Both the position numbers and the translations under genes were made by a program. A stretch of DNA of 29,245 nt from a virus, in IMG/VR virus record IMGVR_UViG_3300024520_000366, positions 1-29,245 of that record; one strand, 5' to 3'. This document shows, piece after piece, positions 21,975 through 28,828 of this stretch. Every line of letters starts with the position of its first letter. Positions within the stretch are counted from its first letter, which is position 1. Under the pieces are notes generated by a model. It did not search any database and was not told where the DNA came from. It was given only the letters and a program-made list of their open reading frames with translations.

Positions 21975-22610
21975 ATGGCAAAAGACTTACCTTATTTTAA
22001 GTTCTTCTGTTCCGAGTGGAACGATGGAGATATAACCCTAGAAGATTACGAGATACAAGGATTATTTATTAATATCTGCTCCTATTACTGGAGTAGTGGT
22101 TGCGAAATTTCACTACAAAAACTAAAAAAAAGATTCAGAAATCAGGATAAAAACATAAATTATCTGTTAAAAACTGAAATAATTAAGAGAAAAAATAAAA
22201 ATATTTCTATAAATTTTTTAGATGAACAATGGATTGAAAGACAAACCAAAAGCAGTAAGAACTCAGCAGCAGCAAAGGCTAGATGGGATAAGCAAACGCA
22301 ATGCGAACGCAATGCGAACGCATCAGAAATGCAATGCGAAAGTGATGCCATTAAGATAAGAGAAGAAAAGAAAAGAAAAGATAAGATAAGAGAAGAACTT
22401 TTTAGCTCTCAAGTTTGGAAGGAAGGAATAGCTAAACTAAATAAATGTAAATTAATTGAGGTAGAAAAGTTTTTAGTTATATTTTTGGAAGGTCAAGAAT
22501 TAGACGATAATTTAGACAGAGATTTACAGGAGGTTAAAAAACACTTTAGAGCGTGGTTTTCAAAACAAAACTTTAAATCTAATAAACCAAAAAGAACTAT
22601 AGCACTATGA
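21975..22610 (+). CDS. Replication initiator / replisome organiser with internal iterons
   Basis: From the ATG after TATT the protein has 211 residues; an open frame upstream lies inside the terminator. Residues 1-100 (LPYFKFFCSEWNDGDITLED, then GLFINICSYYWSSG, then FLDEQWIERQTK) look like the winged-helix N-terminal domain of phage replication proteins of the Lin1244/DUF4373 type. Residues 108-135 form a low-complexity linker encoded by 11-bp DNA repeats and an A/G-rich tract. Residues 136-211 are helical and may recruit the helicase. It is coupled by ATGA to the primase-helicase gene. The layout mimics lambda O, where the origin lies within the gene. Confidence 0.75.
   Translation: MAKDLPYFKFFCSEWNDGDITLEDYEIQGLFINICSYYWSSGCEISLQKLKKRFRNQDKNINYLLKTEIIKRKNKNISINFLDEQWIERQTKSSKNSAAAKARWDKQTQCERNANASEMQCESDAIKIREEKKRKDKIREELFSSQVWKEGIAKLNKCKLIEVEKFLVIFLEGQELDDNLDRDLQEVKKHFRAWFSKQNFKSNKPKRTIAL
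22298..22341 (+). repeat. Iteron array, four 11-bp units
   Basis: GCAATGCGAA occurs at 22298, 22309 and 22331. A degenerate unit (GCATCAGAAAT) at 22320 keeps the exact 11-base spacing. Eleven is not a multiple of three, so the copies are read in different codon phases (QCE, then NAN, then QCE). The repeat is therefore a DNA-level feature. This suits binding sites for an initiator on one face of the helix. Confidence 0.8.
22353..22397 (+). repeat. A/G-only tract with 15-bp direct repeat next to the iterons
   Basis: AAGATAAGAGAAGAA occurs at 22353 and 22383, exactly 30 bases apart, within a tract of purines broken only by a few T residues. Lying 12 bases after the iterons, it fits a DNA-unwinding element, as in lambda's origin. 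Confidence 0.65.
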
Positions 22611-24370
22611 ACAACTTTATAGAATGGAATACTCTTAACTTTAAAAAGGATAAAGGACAAGAAAAGATACGCTGTCCTGAGTGCGATAACTCTAGGAGCG
22701 ACAAAACAGACAAGAGCTTACAAATTAATCACAATGGAGGATATGGTAAATGTCATTACTGTAGTGCTTTAACTTTTAGAGATAAGAACGAATACGAGCC
22801 AAAGGTAATACTACCTAGTCAAGACTGGCAGAACTTTACTAAACTATCTGAGGGGATGGTTAAATGGGTAGAGAATGAAAGAGCAATAGGACAGCACTCA
22901 CTTATTCAGTTAGGAATAACAGAAGAAAAACAATACCAACCACAACTAAAAAAAGAATGCAGTAATATTGTATTTAATTATTTTGAGGGCGATACTGTAG
23001 TAAACAAAAAATATAGGTCAGCTCAAAAGAACTTTACACAAACAGCAGGAGGTAAAAGCATATTCTATAATATTAATTCTGTAGTAGGAGAGTCTGAGGT
23101 TTGGATAGTTGAGGGTGAATTTGATGTTTTAGCTCTGCATCATATAGGTATAAAGTCAGCTATAAGCGTTCCTAATGGAGCAAATGACAATGACGAATAC
23201 TGGAAGAACTCAGAGAAGTATTTAAAAGATGTAAAAAAGTTTATTATAGGAGTAGACAACGACACAAAAGGAAACGAGCTAAAGGATAAAATAGCACATA
23301 GACTAGGTAGGTGGAGATGTGAATATGTAGAATGGAAAAACAAAGACGCAAACGGAGATTTACAAAAAGGAGTATTAAAACAATCTGTAGTAAATAGAAA
23401 TAAATTCCCAGTAAGTGGAACGGTTACTATTTCAGATTTAAAAAATGAAATATTTGACTTTTATAATAACGGACTACCCGAAACAATCAAACCAAAAGCA
23501 GAATGTTTTAAAGATATAAACAGCTTTTTTAGTTTAATGCGTGGACATCTTTGTACAGTTACAGGAATACCCTCACACGGTAAGTCTGAGTTTACAGAAT
23601 GGTATGTTATGAACTTAGTAAAAGACTTTAAAATGAAAGCTAGTTTCTTTACTCCTGAACACGCACCATTTGCACTACATCAAACTAGGTTTATTCCTAA
23701 AGCAATAGGAAAACCATTTTGGAAAAGTCAAGACAATAGAATAACTCCTGCGGATATTGAAAGGTATGTAGCTTGGGCAGACCAAAAAATATACTATACT
23801 ATGCCAAACTCAGGAGAGGTCGCAGACTGGAATTGGATACTAGATACTTTTAAACAGCAGATGTTTAGCTATGGAGTAGATATATTTGTTATAGATGCTT
23901 TTAACAAAGTAGTCGGAGCATCTGACAAAAAAGATATAGACGCAGTATTAACTAGGCTTACAATGTTTGCACAAACTAACAATGTTATAATAATGTTAAT
24001 AGCACACCCTACAAAGATGCGAAAGGAGGAGGATAATACTTTTAGCGTTCCTACGCTCTACGATGTTTCAGGTAGTGCAGACTTTAGAAATCAGACTCAC
24101 GATGGTTATGTAATACATAGAGACTTTAACGATAACTCTGTAATGTTTCAAAACCTAAAGACTAAGTATAATTTTCAAGGCGATATAGGTAAGAATTGCT
24201 TTTTAAATTATGACATACCTACAGGCAGATATTATACAGCAGGGGGTTACGTTCCTACATTTGATTTAACAAAAGATTTTGATAGTCAAGAAAAACAACT
24301 ATCTTTAAAACCAAACGCAGACTTTGACTTTTTACCTAATGAGGATGAGCTAGAAGATTGCCCATTTTAA
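22607..24370 (+). CDS. Primase-helicase, T7 gp4 / Twinkle type
   Basis: The 587-residue protein combines a zinc finger (CPEC at 23-26 and CHYC at 49-52), a TOPRIM primase domain and a RecA-like hexameric helicase. The primase region has the acidic VEGEFD motif at 168-173 and VDNDT at 216-220. The helicase has Walker A TGIPSHGKSE at 319-328, Walker B VDIFVIDA at 424-431, and motif 3-like IMLIAHPTK at 462-470. It primes and unwinds DNA at the phage replication fork. The start overlaps the initiator stop (ATGA), so the two are made together. The short acidic C-terminus (EDELEDCPF) could contact a polymerase. Confidence 0.93.
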   Translation: MNNFIEWNTLNFKKDKGQEKIRCPECDNSRSDKTDKSLQINHNGGYGKCHYCSALTFRDKNEYEPKVILPSQDWQNFTKLSEGMVKWVENERAIGQHSLIQLGITEEKQYQPQLKKECSNIVFNYFEGDTVVNKKYRSAQKNFTQTAGGKSIFYNINSVVGESEVWIVEGEFDVLALHHIGIKSAISVPNGANDNDEYWKNSEKYLKDVKKFIIGVDNDTKGNELKDKIAHRLGRWRCEYVEWKNKDANGDLQKGVLKQSVVNRNKFPVSGTVTISDLKNEIFDFYNNGLPETIKPKAECFKDINSFFSLMRGHLCTVTGIPSHGKSEFTEWYVMNLVKDFKMKASFFTPEHAPFALHQTRFIPKAIGKPFWKSQDNRITPADIERYVAWADQKIYYTMPNSGEVADWNWILDTFKQQMFSYGVDIFVIDAFNKVVGASDKKDIDAVLTRLTMFAQTNNVIIMLIAHPTKMRKEEDNTFSVPTLYDVSGSADFRNQTHDGYVIHRDFNDNSVMFQNLKTKYNFQGDIGKNCFLNYDIPTGRYYTAGGYVPTFDLTKDFDSQEKQLSLKPNADFDFLPNEDELEDCPF

Positions 24371-24393
24371 ACTACATAAAAACAAATAAAACT

Positions 24394-24789
24394 ATGGATG
24401 AAAAATTAACTATTGATTTAATAAACAAGGAATTTAAAACAGACCTTGCTTTAGTTAATTATGAGTTTTGTGATTATGACGCAGAAGATAAAAACTACAT
24501 TGTTGAGGTAAAGAATAGAAAAGAGTTTTACAAAGAAAAATTAATAGAGTGCATAAAGTTGTTTAAAAACTTTCAAAACTCACAGATTAAAAACAAAGAT
24601 TTTTTATACATTGTAACAGATGAGCAAGGGGTTTATATTTTTAACATATCAAAAAAGATAGATACAATAATCTCAAGTAAAATATATAAAACACTACAGC
24701 CTGAAACAACAGAATTTTATAAGACAAAGAAAATAATTAAATACGTTTACTTTTTAGATGTGAAACTTTCAAAACAAATAAAACTATGA
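24394..24789 (+). CDS. Small PD-(D/E)XK-like protein, 131 aa
   Basis: The start is taken at the ATG after ACAAATAAAACT; an upstream in-frame ATG lies inside the helicase gene. The protein reads MDEKLTIDLINKEFKTDLAL with FCDYDAEDKNYIVEVKNRKE, which fits an Asp27-Glu38-x-Lys40 site of the PD-(D/E)XK fold. A following helix (EKLIECIKLFKNF) and strand (FLYIVTDEQGVYIFNI) complete a minimal core. No close family is recognised. A nuclease or structure-specific endonuclease for replication intermediates is likely, but the site assignment is inferred. Confidence 0.55.
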   Translation: MDEKLTIDLINKEFKTDLALVNYEFCDYDAEDKNYIVEVKNRKEFYKEKLIECIKLFKNFQNSQIKNKDFLYIVTDEQGVYIFNISKKIDTIISSKIYKTLQPETTEFYKTKKIIKYVYFLDVKLSKQIKL

Positions 24790-25154
24790 AACTATTAAAA
24801 CAATGCTCCTTAGATGGAGTAACAAGACGAAAAGACAAGAGCTTAAAAATTTCTTTTATTACAACTATGGAGCAATCCAGTAATGAATTAATGGAAATAG
24901 ATAAACTACTAGACACAAACGGAATATTATACTACAAAGATAGCGAAGGACTTTCTACAGATGAAATAAACCAAATAGATAAGGTTGTACTAGACAAACC
25001 TAACGGAAAGACTCAGAGCGAAAGACTAAGAAATGTATTATATTTATATTGCAAACAGAAGATAGGTAAAGAGCCGACAAAAGAACAGTTTGCTGAGTTC
25101 TATCAAAAGTACACAGAGAAGTATATACAGTATATTAAAGACCAGTTAAATTAA
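24786..25154 (+). CDS. Conserved phage protein next to replication genes, 122 aa
   Basis: The protein starts MKLLKQCSLDGVTRRKDKSL. Its C-terminal half holds KPNGKTQSERLRNVLYLYCK and EFYQKYTEKYIQYIKDQLN. The K-[ST]-x-S-[EQ]-R-L-R-x-V-L phrase followed by an FxxFYxxxxExxI helix is widespread in small proteins of siphophages near replication genes. To my knowledge it has no established function. It is coupled at both ends (ATGA before, TAATG after). Its start region AAACTATGAAA is complementary to the putative small RNA at 18.37 kb. Confidence 0.6.
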   Translation: MKLLKQCSLDGVTRRKDKSLKISFITTMEQSSNELMEIDKLLDTNGILYYKDSEGLSTDEINQIDKVVLDKPNGKTQSERLRNVLYLYCKQKIGKEPTKEQFAEFYQKYTEKYIQYIKDQLN

Positions 25155-25504
25155 TGAAGTACAATAATGATTTTAAATATGACTTAGAAGTAGGGCAAGT
25201 AGGGGAGAAGTATCTAGGCAATATATTACAGTCAAAAAAGATAGAAGTTAAAACAGATTTACAAGCTCACAAGACTGGTAACATATTTATAGAGTATTAC
25301 TCACGAGGTAAGTCCTCAGGAATATCTACAAGTGAAGCAGATTTTTACGCTTTTATATTGTCAAATGAAAAGATAGTGCTAATTAAAACTACAGAGTTAA
25401 AAACTATTTGTAGGAGATACATAAACACAAAGAGAGATATTAACGGAGGAGATTCTAACACCTCAAAAGGAATACTATTACCAATTAAAGAATTATTATT
25501 TTAA
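25154..25504 (+). CDS. PD-(D/E)XK nuclease, Holliday-junction-resolvase-like
   Basis: The 116-residue protein has DLEVGQVGEKYLGNIL, then KIEVKTDLQAHKTGNIFIEY, then GKSSGISTSEADFYAFIL. The E-V-K-T-D site (residues 31-35), the TGN-x-[FY]-IEY strand and the SGISTSEAD phrase are typical of small phage PD-(D/E)XK proteins annotated as resolvase- or VSR-like nucleases. It likely processes branched DNA during recombination or packaging. It overlaps both neighbours by TAATG and precedes NinG, which also acts on recombination intermediates. Confidence 0.7.
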   Translation: MKYNNDFKYDLEVGQVGEKYLGNILQSKKIEVKTDLQAHKTGNIFIEYYSRGKSSGISTSEADFYAFILSNEKIVLIKTTELKTICRRYINTKRDINGGDSNTSKGILLPIKELLF

Positions 25505-26022
25505 TGAGATGTAAAGTTTGTAAAGATAAATTCGAGCCTAAGTACTTTCTCCAAAAGACTTGTTTTGACCCTAGCTGTATTTTAGAATACAAAAACAAAG
25601 TAAAAGCCAAAGAGTGGAAGCAAGAAAAGAAAGTTTTAAAAGAAAAGCTAAAAACTAATTCAGACCACGTTAAAGAGTTACAAGTAATATTTAATAAATT
25701 TATTAGAGCAAGAGATAAAGACAAAGGATGCATAAGTTGTGGAACTAAACTAACTGGTAAGTATGACGCAGGGCATTATTATTCGTGCGGCTCTTATCCT
25801 GAGCTAAGATTTAACGAGGACAATGTTCACGGTCAATGTGTTCATTGTAACCAATGGAAACACGGTAATTTAATAGAATATACAAAGAGGTTGCCTTTAA
25901 GAATAGGAGAGGTAAAATTTCATAGCTTAGAGGTTAAGGCACATATAAAACAAAAGTACTCTATTCCTGAGTTAATATTGAAAAAAAATTATTATAAAGA
26001 GTTAATTAAGTCAATGAAATAG
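25504..26022 (+). CDS. ninG: NinG/Rap-like recombination protein
   Basis: The 172-residue protein follows the NinG pattern. Two N-terminal Cys pairs (CKVC at 3-6; C20 and C25) come first, followed by a basic helical linker. The core is FNKFIRARDKDKGCISCG, YDAGHYYSCGSYPELRF and NVHGQCVHCN. The last cluster resembles an HNH-like zinc site. Lambda NinG (Rap) is a structure-specific endonuclease that resolves recombination intermediates and channels them toward Red-type exchange. Here it sits with an ERF/YqaJ system. The gene ends three bases before a promoter-like element and structured noncoding segment. Confidence 0.85.
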   Translation: MRCKVCKDKFEPKYFLQKTCFDPSCILEYKNKVKAKEWKQEKKVLKEKLKTNSDHVKELQVIFNKFIRARDKDKGCISCGTKLTGKYDAGHYYSCGSYPELRFNEDNVHGQCVHCNQWKHGNLIEYTKRLPLRIGEVKFHSLEVKAHIKQKYSIPELILKKNYYKELIKSMK

Positions 26023-26024
26023 TT

Positions 26025-26032
26025 TATATTTA
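26025..26032 (+). promoter_or_regulatory. Promoter-like -7 element, TATATTTA
   Basis: TATATTTA preceded by GAAATAGT, similar to the elements before the SSB-like gene and initiator leader. It overlaps the region just after the NinG stop and would begin the structured segment before the homing endonuclease. Confidence 0.45.
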
Positions 26033-26104
26033 CAATCGTAGCGAAGTCTAATTAACTTCTGCAAAAGGTTCTACATTCCTGCTACGATTCTTTAATAATG
26101 TAGG
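26033..26104 (+). ncRNA. Structured RNA segment before the homing endonuclease
   Basis: A perfect 9-bp stem AATCGTAGC/GCTACGATT (26034-26042 with 26081-26089) encloses a smaller hairpin GAAGT/ACTTC. The loop contains CAAAAGGTTCTACA, shared almost exactly with the leader of the replication initiator. CTACA at 26071 can alternatively pair with TGTAG at 26099, suggesting two exclusive folds. The T tract after the stem is weak, so it is not a simple terminator. A leader control element is the best guess. Confidence 0.5.
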
Positions 26105-26120
26105 TAAAATGTAAAATAAA

Positions 26121-26615
26121 ATGCAAGAAAAAGAAGTCTGGAAAGACGTTAAAAATTACGAGGGATTATATCAGGTTAGTAATCTAGGTAGAGTTAAAAG
26201 CTTAAGGTTTAATAAAGAAAAGATAATGTCTGGTAGACCTGATGGAAGTGGTTACTTATTAGTTCCGTTAAGAAAAGACAGTAAGACACTAACGAAAAAA
26301 ATACATAAACTAGTTGCTATGGCATTCTTAGGTCACATCCCTAATGGTCATAAATTAGTAATCGACCACATAGATAACAATAGATTAAACAATAATCTTA
26401 ACAATCTACAAGAGTTATCGAATAGAGACAACTGTGTCAAGAACACAAGCAGAGGTCTCAGTAAATATGTAGGGGTTAGTTGGATGGTTAAGAATAGAAA
26501 ATGGGTTTCAAAAATATATATAAATGGAAAACAAATATACTTAGGGTCATTCATTAAAGAAATAGATGCACATAAAGCATACCAAAATAAAATTAAACAA
26601 TTAAAACAACTATGA
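26121..26615 (+). CDS. Free-standing homing endonuclease, NUMOD4-HNH-AP2
   Basis: Three modules are visible in 164 residues. NUMOD4 is at about 3-50 (EVWKDVKNYEGLYQVSNLGR). An HNH nuclease follows at about 60-105 (KLVIDHIDNNRLNNNLNNLQ, with His83 and the Asn pair). An AP2-like DNA-binding domain lies at about 114-158 (YVGVSWMVKNRKWVSKIYIN, then YLGSF and AHKAYQ). Such genes cut phage genomes lacking the insertion and spread between relatives. All key residues look intact. It separates NinG from the methyltransferase and carries its own structured leader, while its stop overlaps the methyltransferase start. Confidence 0.9.
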   Translation: MQEKEVWKDVKNYEGLYQVSNLGRVKSLRFNKEKIMSGRPDGSGYLLVPLRKDSKTLTKKIHKLVAMAFLGHIPNGHKLVIDHIDNNRLNNNLNNLQELSNRDNCVKNTSRGLSKYVGVSWMVKNRKWVSKIYINGKQIYLGSFIKEIDAHKAYQNKIKQLKQL

Positions 26616-27262
26616 AAGTAACAGATAAAATAACAATTACCAACGAGGATAATATGCAGCTAATGTCAAGATATGAAGATAATCACTTTGATTTAGCTAT
26701 TGTTGACCCACCTTATGGGATAAAAAGAGATGGACAAGAAGAAACTTTTACTAAAAACAGAAAGCACAAAAGAAAGCATCATAAACAAAAACAATGGGAT
26801 TCTGCAAGACCAAATAAAAAATATTTTGACCAACTTAAAAGAATATCAAAACATCAAATTATATGGGGTGCAAATTATTTTGTTGAATTTTTAAATGATA
26901 GTACAATGGGGTGGATTTTTTGGTATAAAGGTCAACAAGGCTTATCAATGTCAGATGGAGAAATAGCTTATACATCCTTTCAAAAAGCAACAAGACAAAT
27001 TAATATTAATCGGGGTTATATTGCTAAAAATGGTGGAAGCATACACCCAACACAAAAACCCGTTAAATTATACGAATGGCTTTTAATGAACTACGCAAAA
27101 GAAGGAAACAAAATACTTGACACGCATTTGGGAAGCGGTTCAATTGCGATAGCTTGCCATAATAGAGGCTTTGAATTAACAGCGTGCGAATTAGATAAGG
27201 AGTATTACGAAGCAAGTATTAAGAGAATAAACCAACAGATAGCACAGCAAAGATTATTCTAA
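26612..27262 (+). CDS. Orphan N6-adenine-type DNA methyltransferase
   Basis: The 216-residue protein has motif IV DPPY (32-35) near the N-terminus. The target-recognition region follows (about 40-140), then HPTQKP (145-150) and the AdoMet-binding motif LDTHLGSGS (169-177). This order is that of beta-class methyltransferases, and DPPY points to adenine (or N4-cytosine) methylation. No restriction endonuclease gene is adjacent, so it probably protects phage DNA from host restriction or regulates packaging or transcription. A Lys/His-rich stretch (RKHKRKHHKQK) lies in the recognition region. Confidence 0.9.
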   Translation: MKVTDKITITNEDNMQLMSRYEDNHFDLAIVDPPYGIKRDGQEETFTKNRKHKRKHHKQKQWDSARPNKKYFDQLKRISKHQIIWGANYFVEFLNDSTMGWIFWYKGQQGLSMSDGEIAYTSFQKATRQININRGYIAKNGGSIHPTQKPVKLYEWLLMNYAKEGNKILDTHLGSGSIAIACHNRGFELTACELDKEYYEASIKRINQQIAQQRLF

Positions 27263-27381
27263 TGAAGCAGCTAGACCTATTAAAATACATTGATAAAATT
27301 AACCCGCCAAAGAAACTAATTGCTAAAGATTACGTTATCAAAAATATTAAACAAAAAAAAGTATTATATTTACAGACGTGA
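27262..27381 (+). CDS. Small basic coupling ORF, 39 aa
   Basis: The ORF (MKQLDLLKYIDKINPPKKLI, ending KKVLYLQT) starts in a TAATG overlap with the methyltransferase. It ends in a GTGA overlap with the sigma-like gene, so both junctions favour real translation. It is basic and helical. Its last codons overlap a TATATTTA promoter-like element. It may mainly serve to bring ribosomes to the GTG start of the next gene. Confidence 0.5.
   Translation: MKQLDLLKYIDKINPPKKLIAKDYVIKNIKQKKVLYLQT
27365..27372 (+). promoter_or_regulatory. Promoter-like -7 element, TATATTTA
   Basis: TATATTTA followed by CAGAC and then the GTG start of the sigma-like gene, only 5 bases after the box. A transcript starting here would be leaderless or nearly so. 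Confidence 0.4.
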
Positions 27382-27854
27382 ACGAAAGTTTTATAAAAGA
27401 AAAGAGGCAAGTAATAGAAACAGCTTGTAAGAATATCTGTAAGCATTCTGACATTTGGAAAGACTTAGCGCAGGAAGTAAACATATATTTTTTAACTAAT
27501 GAGTTACCTAATAACCTCAACAAAATAGATGGCTTTATATTCGTGGTAGCTTATAAGATGTTTCACTTGTCAGGTAGCGAGTTTAACCGCTTGCACTTTG
27601 ACAATGTATTAAGAGAATCTACAGAGCTAGACTATCTTAAATTAAAAGATATTCCGTATATTAGTGAGAATGTTTATAAGGAGTACCTAGAGCAAGTTAA
27701 ACAACTGGATGAAATGGAGCGTATTTGGGTAGAGGAGATAGTTAAAAGAAACCTATCTATAAAACTATTCTCAGACCACACAGGAATACACAGAGCCACA
27801 GCTAAGGAACGAATGGAAAGCATATACAATAAATTAAGAAAGCAAAACAAATGA
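27378..27854 (+). CDS. Sigma-70/ECF-like transcription regulator, 158 aa
   Basis: The N-terminal half has NICKHSDIWKDLAQEVNIYF, which resembles sigma region 2 of ECF-type factors (D-x-x-D-L-x-Q-E-V). The C-terminal half has LDEMERIWVEEIVKRNLSIK, then DHTGIHRATAKERMESIYNK. That is a region-4-like helix-turn-helix that would contact a -35/-33 element. Similar small sigma-like proteins occur near the end of early regions in flavobacterial phages. It may redirect host RNA polymerase to phage promoters. The start is GTG, chosen because no ATG lies between the upstream stop and the sigma region and because of the GTGA coupling. Confidence 0.65.
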   Translation: MNESFIKEKRQVIETACKNICKHSDIWKDLAQEVNIYFLTNELPNNLNKIDGFIFVVAYKMFHLSGSEFNRLHFDNVLRESTELDYLKLKDIPYISENVYKEYLEQVKQLDEMERIWVEEIVKRNLSIKLFSDHTGIHRATAKERMESIYNKLRKQNK

Positions 27855-28099
27855 GCATAATAATAATTTCGATACTGGTAATACTTGGATGGACTAGCCT
27901 TTTTAAACAAACCTTTACAACTAAAGAGGGTTTTAGATACGTTTACAAACCAATAAGTAAAATACTTTATGCTTTAGACTTTAAACCTTTGAGCTGCGCT
28001 TACTGTCTTTCTTTTTGGTTTGGGTTGGTTTTATCTATAGGCTCTTTAGATATTAGCTATATGGTTATATTTTTATACTTTGCAATAAATAGAGATTAA
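27851..28099 (+). CDS. Small membrane protein with CxxC, 82 aa
   Basis: Residues 2-18 (IIIISILVILGWTSLF) and about 55-78 (WFGLVLSIGSLDISYMVIFL) are hydrophobic and likely membrane helices. Between them lies LDFKPLSCAYCLSFW with a conserved-looking C-A-Y-C. This pattern recalls a DUF1360-type C-x-x-C-x-x-[FW]-W motif. It is coupled at both ends (ATGA, TAATG). Possible roles are superinfection exclusion or membrane takeover, but no function is known. Confidence 0.6.
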   Translation: MSIIIISILVILGWTSLFKQTFTTKEGFRYVYKPISKILYALDFKPLSCAYCLSFWFGLVLSIGSLDISYMVIFLYFAINRD

Positions 28100-28512
28100 T
28101 GGACTACAGAGAATTAAAATGGGGAGCTTTAAAAAGCTATGGAACTAAGCTAGGGATAAACACCAAAGGAATGACTAAAGAAGTCCTCTTAGAGTGGTTA
28201 GATGCTATGCCTGATGTAGCACACGGAATAGAGGAGCTAACACCTTTTACAGGCATTAAACAAAACCACCCATTATTCGAGGAGATAAAAGACTATTTAC
28301 CATATTTAAAAGCATTTAAGAAACTAAAAGCAGTATCTAGGGCAAGGGAAGTAAACGAGGCAATAGCTACTTTGTTTATTAAATACATAGAGGAGCAGAA
28401 AAATATACGTATTAATTTAGGATGTGGCAGATGTGTTCACAGCTATTACGAAAGAATGATAGCAGGATATAACAAGTTAGTTGATGAGTATGGAGGAGGA
28501 GAACGTATATAA
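28099..28512 (+). CDS. Protein with N-terminal SAP/HeH-like fold, 137 aa
   Basis: The N-terminus LKWGALKSYGTKLGINTKGM with KEVLLEWLDAM looks like a SAP/HeH helix-extension-helix DNA- or RNA-binding motif. The middle is helical (YLPYLKAFKKLKAVSRAREV), and a GCGRCVH segment with two Cys and a His follows. This set could suit a terminase-small-like or regulatory DNA-binding protein, but no family is certain. Its stop lies 22 bases inside the next small ORF. Confidence 0.55.
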   Translation: MDYRELKWGALKSYGTKLGINTKGMTKEVLLEWLDAMPDVAHGIEELTPFTGIKQNHPLFEEIKDYLPYLKAFKKLKAVSRAREVNEAIATLFIKYIEEQKNIRINLGCGRCVHSYYERMIAGYNKLVDEYGGGERI

Positions 28513-28651
28513 CTATTACCTAGAGATTAAAGAGGATGGTAACCTTTATATGGTAACAGAGTATATGAATGGTTATATTACAGAATGGTCAGCAAATGCC
28601 ACAATAGAAGTAAATGACGAAGTATATTTTATTAACCTATATGAAGATTAA
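28490..28651 (+). CDS. Small acidic protein, 53 aa
   Basis: The ORF (MEEENVYNYYLEIKEDGNLY ... EVYFINLYED) starts at an ATG preceding a purine-rich GGAGGAGGAG stretch inside the end of the upstream gene. It is acidic and beta-like. It ends with the TATGAAGATTAA junction that recurs downstream. No function is recognised. Confidence 0.5.
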   Translation: MEEENVYNYYLEIKEDGNLYMVTEYMNGYITEWSANATIEVNDEVYFINLYED

Positions 28652-28655
28652 GCTA
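28641..28655 (+). repeat. 15-bp direct repeat, copy 1 of 2 (second at 28847-28861)
   Basis: ATGAAGATTAAGCTA occurs exactly twice, 206 bases apart, and its core ATGAAGATTAA recurs at 29000. The core encodes the terminal ED-stop of two different small ORFs and simultaneously an MKIK start in another frame. Confidence 0.7.
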
Positions 28656-28663
28656 AAAGAAAT

Positions 28664-28828
28664 ATGAAAAATAAAATGACAAAAAAACAAGCACATAATT
28701 ACTTATATTTATTATGGGAAACTGGAGAAGTACCATCTAATTTCACAGAAGACCATACAGAATATCATAGAGCTATTGAGCAAGTAATGAATTTAGGTTA
28801 TTTGTTATGGGAAGATTTTTTCGATTAA
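28664..28828 (+). CDS. Small acidic protein, 54 aa
   Basis: The ORF (MKNKMTKKQAHNYLYLLWET ... NLGYLLWEDFFD) has a helical, Trp-containing pattern and a mostly acidic second half. A 12-base gap separates it from the previous ORF. Two ATGs near the start are possible (28664, 28676). It resembles other tiny early phage proteins; no family is recognised. Confidence 0.5.
   Translation: MKNKMTKKQAHNYLYLLWETGEVPSNFTEDHTEYHRAIEQVMNLGYLLWEDFFD

Noticed and set aside
25037-25050. TATATTT match inside the 122-residue gene
   Set aside because: It lies in coding sequence and is explained by Leu/Tyr codons in AT-rich DNA; no gene start follows at promoter distance.
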